Source: Prorocentrum cordatum | Taxonomy: Eukaryota > Sar > Dinophyceae > Prorocentrales > Prorocentraceae | DNA length: 64,000 bases | Direction: 5' to 3' | Assembly: GCA_963575745.1 (NCBI GenBank) | Contig: CAUYUJ010015686.1 | Span: 253,435-317,434, forward strand | Shown: piece by piece, positions 61,603-64,000 of the stretch | How positions within the stretch are numbered: position 1 is the first letter of the stretch | How the letters are laid out: each line of letters begins with the position of its first letter | Translations under genes and position numbers: made by a program | The notes under the pieces: generated by a model | What the model was told of the DNA's origin: nothing | Databases searched by the model: none | What the model saw: only the letters and a program-made list of their open reading frames with translations

Positions 61603-62310
61603 TCAGACGGCATCGTCGCCGCCGCCGCGGTCGTCGCCGCCCTGGGTCCTGGACGGCGGCGCAGCCCCCGCGCTCGGCCGCGATGAGACTGGCGGCGGGG
61701 AGCCGATGTGCAGCGTGGCGCAGGCTCTGAAAGAAGAAACACTGGCATGCACACAAACTTTTGGAGGTCCACGCGGACTTCCTGGATCCGCGCTGGAACC
61801 CCCCTCCCTGTCGCGCGGAGCGCGCCAGGGACGGCGCCAGAGGCGCCGCCAGAAGGGGGGTCCAGCGCCGATCCAGGAAGCCCGCGCGGACCCTCGAAAG
61901 TGTCTGATCATGCCGGTGCTTTCTTCTTCGAGGCTCTGCGTGCAGGCGGCCTCGAAGAGGAGCTCGGGGCGGAAGGTCTCCCCCAGCAACAGCAGCCGCG
62001 GGGGCTCCTCGCTCGCGGCCTCCCGCAGGGCCCGCGCCGCCGGCTTCCGGCGCAGCCAGCTGCCCCCCGCCGCCTCGACGATGGCGCGCAGCGCGGCCAC
62101 GTCCTCGGGCTGCAGGCCCGCGCGCGGCGACGCGAAGACCTGGACGCCGTCGAGCAGCGGGCCCTGCCGTCTCCTGCGCTCCTGCGCCAGCTCCAGCGAC
62201 AGCGCCCCCGGGTCGAGCCCCAGCCTCGGGGGACGCCGCCCAACCACCTCACCGGTCCTGGCTGGGCCGACACTGAGTCCGAGCTCGGTGCGTTTCCAAA
62301 CCATCCTGTG
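61603..62310 (-). CDS. BRCT-domain protein fragment
   Basis: On the minus strand from about 62310: WKRTELGLSVGPARTGEVVG, a linker, then a BRCT domain at about 62160-61920: GPLLDGVQVFASPRAGLQPE, then DVAALRAIVEAAGGSWLRRK (the GGS and following hydrophobic residue are typical), an Ala/Arg-rich part, then RLLLLGETFRPELLFEAACT with the QSLEEES end. The conserved Trp of alpha-3 is not seen, as in some C-terminal BRCTs. BRCT domains bind phosphopeptides in DNA-damage and repair proteins; the exact role cannot be told. The frame runs on through a foldback element to a stop at 61603. A pyrimidine tract with CAG at 61727 suggests that the element is spliced out. Upstream exons are not identified, and sequence above 62400 is satellite. 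Confidence 0.6.
   Translation of the reverse strand, partial: HRMVWKRTELGLSVGPARTGEVVGRRPPRLGLDPGALSLELAQERRRRQGPLLDGVQVFASPRAGLQPEDVAALRAIVEAAGGSWLRRKPAARALREAASEEPPRLLLLGETFRPELLFEAACTQSLEEESTGMIRHFRGSARASWIGAGPPFWRRLWRRPWRAPRDREGGSSADPGSPRGPPKVCVHASVSSFRACATLHIGSPPPVSSRPSAGAAPPSRTQGGDDRGGGDDAV
61727..61741 (-). other. candidate 3' splice site in BRCT gene
   Basis: Minus strand: GTTTCTTCTTTCAG then AGCCTGCGCC. A strong polypyrimidine tract and CAG directly before a C-terminal coding stretch (ACATLHIGSPPPVSSRPS) in the same frame as the BRCT domain. Confidence 0.5.
61753..61904. mobile_element. foldback element in BRCT gene, candidate introner
   Basis: The left arm (about 61755-61803), GGAGGTCCACGCGGACTTCC then TGGATCCGCGCTGGAACCCC, pairs with the right arm (about 61856-61903), GGGGGGTCCAGCGCCGATCC then AGGAAGCCCGCGCGGACCCT, with few mismatches. 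The 50-base loop is itself GC-palindromic (GGCGCC...GGCGCC). It lies exactly between the end of the BRCT coding and the 3' splice site. Confidence 0.65.
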
Positions 62311-62399
62311 GTGTCGGGTGCTTGATTTGAAAGGACAGCGCATCGCGTCCCTCCCACCCTCTCCTCCAAATGTCCCCTCCCTCCTCCCATCCCTGCCCC

Positions 62400-63430
62400 T
62401 GCCATCCACACCCCTCACACGTGTGGTGGCCCCGCAGGGAGCTCCACCGAAGGTCCCAGTGGCAGCGTTCGCATGCGCCCGCCGCACCCAGTTCGGCACA
62501 CCCCTCCCACGTGTCGTGGTCCCGTAGGGAGAAAGAAGGCCCCTGTGGCTGCGTTCGCATGCGCCTGCCGCGCCCAGTTCGGCATACCCCTCACACGTGC
62601 CGTGGTCATATAAGGAAGCTCCACCGAGGGCCCAAGTGGTAGGGTTCACATGCGCCCGCCGCACTCATTTCGGCACACACGTGCCGTGGCCCCATAAGGG
62701 GGCTCCACCGAAAGACCCAGTGGCTGCAGTCGCATGCGCCCGCCACACCCATTTCGTTACACCCGTGACGCGTGTCGTGGCCCCAAAGGGTGCTCCACAG
62801 AAAGCCCCAATGGCTGCGTTCGCATGCGCGCTCGCCGCATCCATGTCGGCAAACCCCTCACACGTGCCGCGGCCCCGCAGGGTGCTCCACCGAGGGCCCC
62901 AATGGTTGCGTTCGCATGCGCCCGTTGCACCCATTTCGGCACACCCTTCACACGTGTTGTGGCCCCAGAGGGAAATCCAGCAAAAACCCCAATGGCAACG
63001 TTCGATGCGCCCGCCGCACCCATTTCGTCACACCCGTCACACGTGTCGTGGCCCAAAGGGTGCTCCACAGAAAGCCCCAATGGCTGCGTTCGCATGCGCG
63101 CTGGCCGCATCCATGTCGGCACAACCCTCACACGTGTCGTGGCCCCGCAGGGTGCTCCACCGAGGGCCCCAATGGCCGCGTTCGCATGCGCCCGCCACAC
63201 CCATTTCATGACACACGTCACAAATGTCGTGGCCCCAAAAGATGCTCCACCGAAAGCCCCAATGGCTGCGATCGCATGCGCCCACCGCAGCCATAGCCAT
63301 TTCGTCGCAACCGTCACACATGTCGTAGCCCCAAAGGGTGCTCCACCGAAAGCCCCAGTGGCTGCGTTCGCATGCGCGCCAGCCGCACCCATTTCGGCAC
63401 AACACTCACACGTTTCGTGGTCCAGTAGGG
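62400..63430. repeat. 77-90-bp satellite, about eleven units
   Basis: The unit GCTGCGTTCGCATGCGCCCG then CCGCACCCATTTCGGCACAC, CCCTCACACGTGTCGTGGCC, CCGCAGGGTGCTCCACCGAG, GGCCCCAATG recurs with 82-100-base spacing. It is the reverse complement of the repeat at 39955-40196 and 50613-50965 (CGCATGCGGGCAC, GGGGCCTTCGGTGGAGCTCC, CTATGGGGCCACGA). Length variation breaks any frame, so the MRTQPLGLSVEHPL-like frames are not genes. Confidence 0.9.
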
Positions 63431-63625
63431 TGTGATAATGGTCGGTCATTAGGAATATCATGCGCTCACTCGCTTGCTGCTAGTGCTGCTCAGCTGTCCA
63501 CTGACGTGCGTGTTTATATCGCCATGTGGGTTCAATAAATGTTAGGGCCCTTGGCCTTAAAGCTACGAGCGTTTGTATCAACGATACTCACAAAAAGGCC
63601 TGAACCGCGCTCATACCATATCACA
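63431..63625 (+). repeat. 5' LTR of a second LTR retrotransposon
   Basis: Begins TGTGATAATGG and ends CCATATCACA; the first and last seven bases (TGTGATA, TATCACA) are a perfect inverted pair. Inside are GTTTATAT (TATA-like) at about 63508 and CAATAAATG (polyadenylation-like) near 63534. It is followed by GTGGTAGCTTGGAGC, a primer-binding-site-like sequence as in the copia element. It starts within a unit of the 62.4-63.4 kb satellite. The 3' LTR is beyond the window. Confidence 0.6.
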
Positions 63626-64000
63626 GTGGTAGCTTGGAGCGTGCTCCCTCCACCTGCCAGACGCGCGGCGCCATCTATATCCAAGCCCTGCGGGGCCCAG
63701 TGTTCGCCAAACGACGCCGTCGAGGAGAACCACGGAATCGACGACCAGCCCTCCCTATTGCTGCTGCTGCAACTTCACCCCCACGTCAACGACGCCGTCG
63801 AAGAGCCCACCTACGCCTACTATCCGCACTCCCACGTCAGCGACGCCGCCGATGACATCTACGCCTACCATCCGCCGTACAACGTCAGCGAAGCCGCCGA
63901 CGAGACCGACGCCTACCGTCGTCACTCCAACGTAAGCGAAGCCGCCGACGACCTGCACACCCAGTTCCTCTTCTATGTCAGCGACGCCGCCGACACCTAC
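63626..64000 (+). CDS. start of internal region of second LTR element, partial
   Basis: One frame is open from the primer-binding site to the window edge without a stop. Its visible part from about 63726 is repetitive: HVNDAVEEPTYAYYPHSHV, then SDAADDIYAYHPPYNVSEAA, then DETDAYRRHSNVSEAADD. Units of about 19 residues share V-S-D/E-A-A-D-D. It could be a gag N-terminus or an accessory protein. No ATG in this frame was identified, so the start is unknown. Confidence 0.4.
   Translation, partial: MVAWSVLPPPARRAAPSISKPCGAQCSPNDAVEENHGIDDQPSLLLLLQLHPHVNDAVEEPTYAYYPHSHVSDAADDIYAYHPPYNVSEAADETDAYRRHSNVSEAADDLHTQFLFYVSDAADTY

Noticed and set aside
62597-63461. Cys/His-rich repeat frames (MRTQPLGLSVEHPLGHDTCD type)
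   Set aside because: Unit length varies between 82 and 100 bp without keeping frame; it is the satellite read in six frames.

Overview
The window looks like nuclear DNA of a repeat-rich, GC-rich protist, most likely a dinoflagellate. The reasons are: sparse coding sequence set in kilobases of satellites and microsatellites; a Ty1/copia element whose pol carries an extra methyltransferase-like domain, an arrangement I recall from dinoflagellate copia elements; degenerate LINEs with an N-terminal zinc finger, an apurinic-type endonuclease, RT and RNase H; and two short sequences that resemble the dinoflagellate trans-spliced leader. No bacterial, organellar, rRNA or tRNA signal was found. The assignment is inference from family knowledge; no search was run.

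Layout. 1-6.2 kb: dispersed short-period GGCC/CTTGG repeats, a 377-bp higher-order repeat with a T-rich insertion, and a 220-bp repeat present twice. 6.9-13.7 kb: a probable minus-strand protein-coding region whose middle is a tandem array of 357-bp (119-codon) units. 14.7-15.5 kb: a second minus-strand coding exon, followed by minisatellites. 17.3-19.1 kb: an 81-bp satellite in which each unit holds a near-perfect 18-bp-arm palindrome. 19.3-25.2 kb: mostly unique or low-complexity sequence with a (GTC)n array and a foldback element. 25.4-29.9 kb: a higher-order repeat of about 1.3-1.4 kb built on (GAC)n arrays. 30-36.7 kb: several unrelated tandem repeats, including a duplicated block (71-bp satellite plus GGCTGA hexamers). 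36.9-38 kb: a broken LINE endonuclease.

39.9-51 kb is the centrepiece: a 10.4-kb Ty1/copia element (LTRs 40197-40385 and 50427-50612) inserted into an array of 77-bp repeats. Its order is gag, zinc knuckle, protease, an accessory ORF, an insertion-bearing gap, a methyltransferase-like domain, integrase, RT and RNase H. It has several frame breaks and one in-frame TAA, although the two LTRs are almost identical. 53.2-59.4 kb: a minus-strand LINE (zinc finger, EEP, RT, CPLC zinc motif, RNase H, cysteine C-terminus, GAG-repeat tail), degenerate throughout. 61.6-62.3 kb: a minus-strand gene fragment with a BRCT domain, apparently interrupted by a foldback element that occupies a candidate intron. 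62.4-63.4 kb: about eleven copies of a 77-90-bp satellite related to the one hit by the copia element. It ends at the LTR of a second LTR retrotransposon (63431-63625), which runs off the window.

The window is therefore dominated by nested mobile elements and satellites. Only four or five segments look like host coding sequence, and none can be given a confident full gene model because introns cannot be placed from sequence alone.
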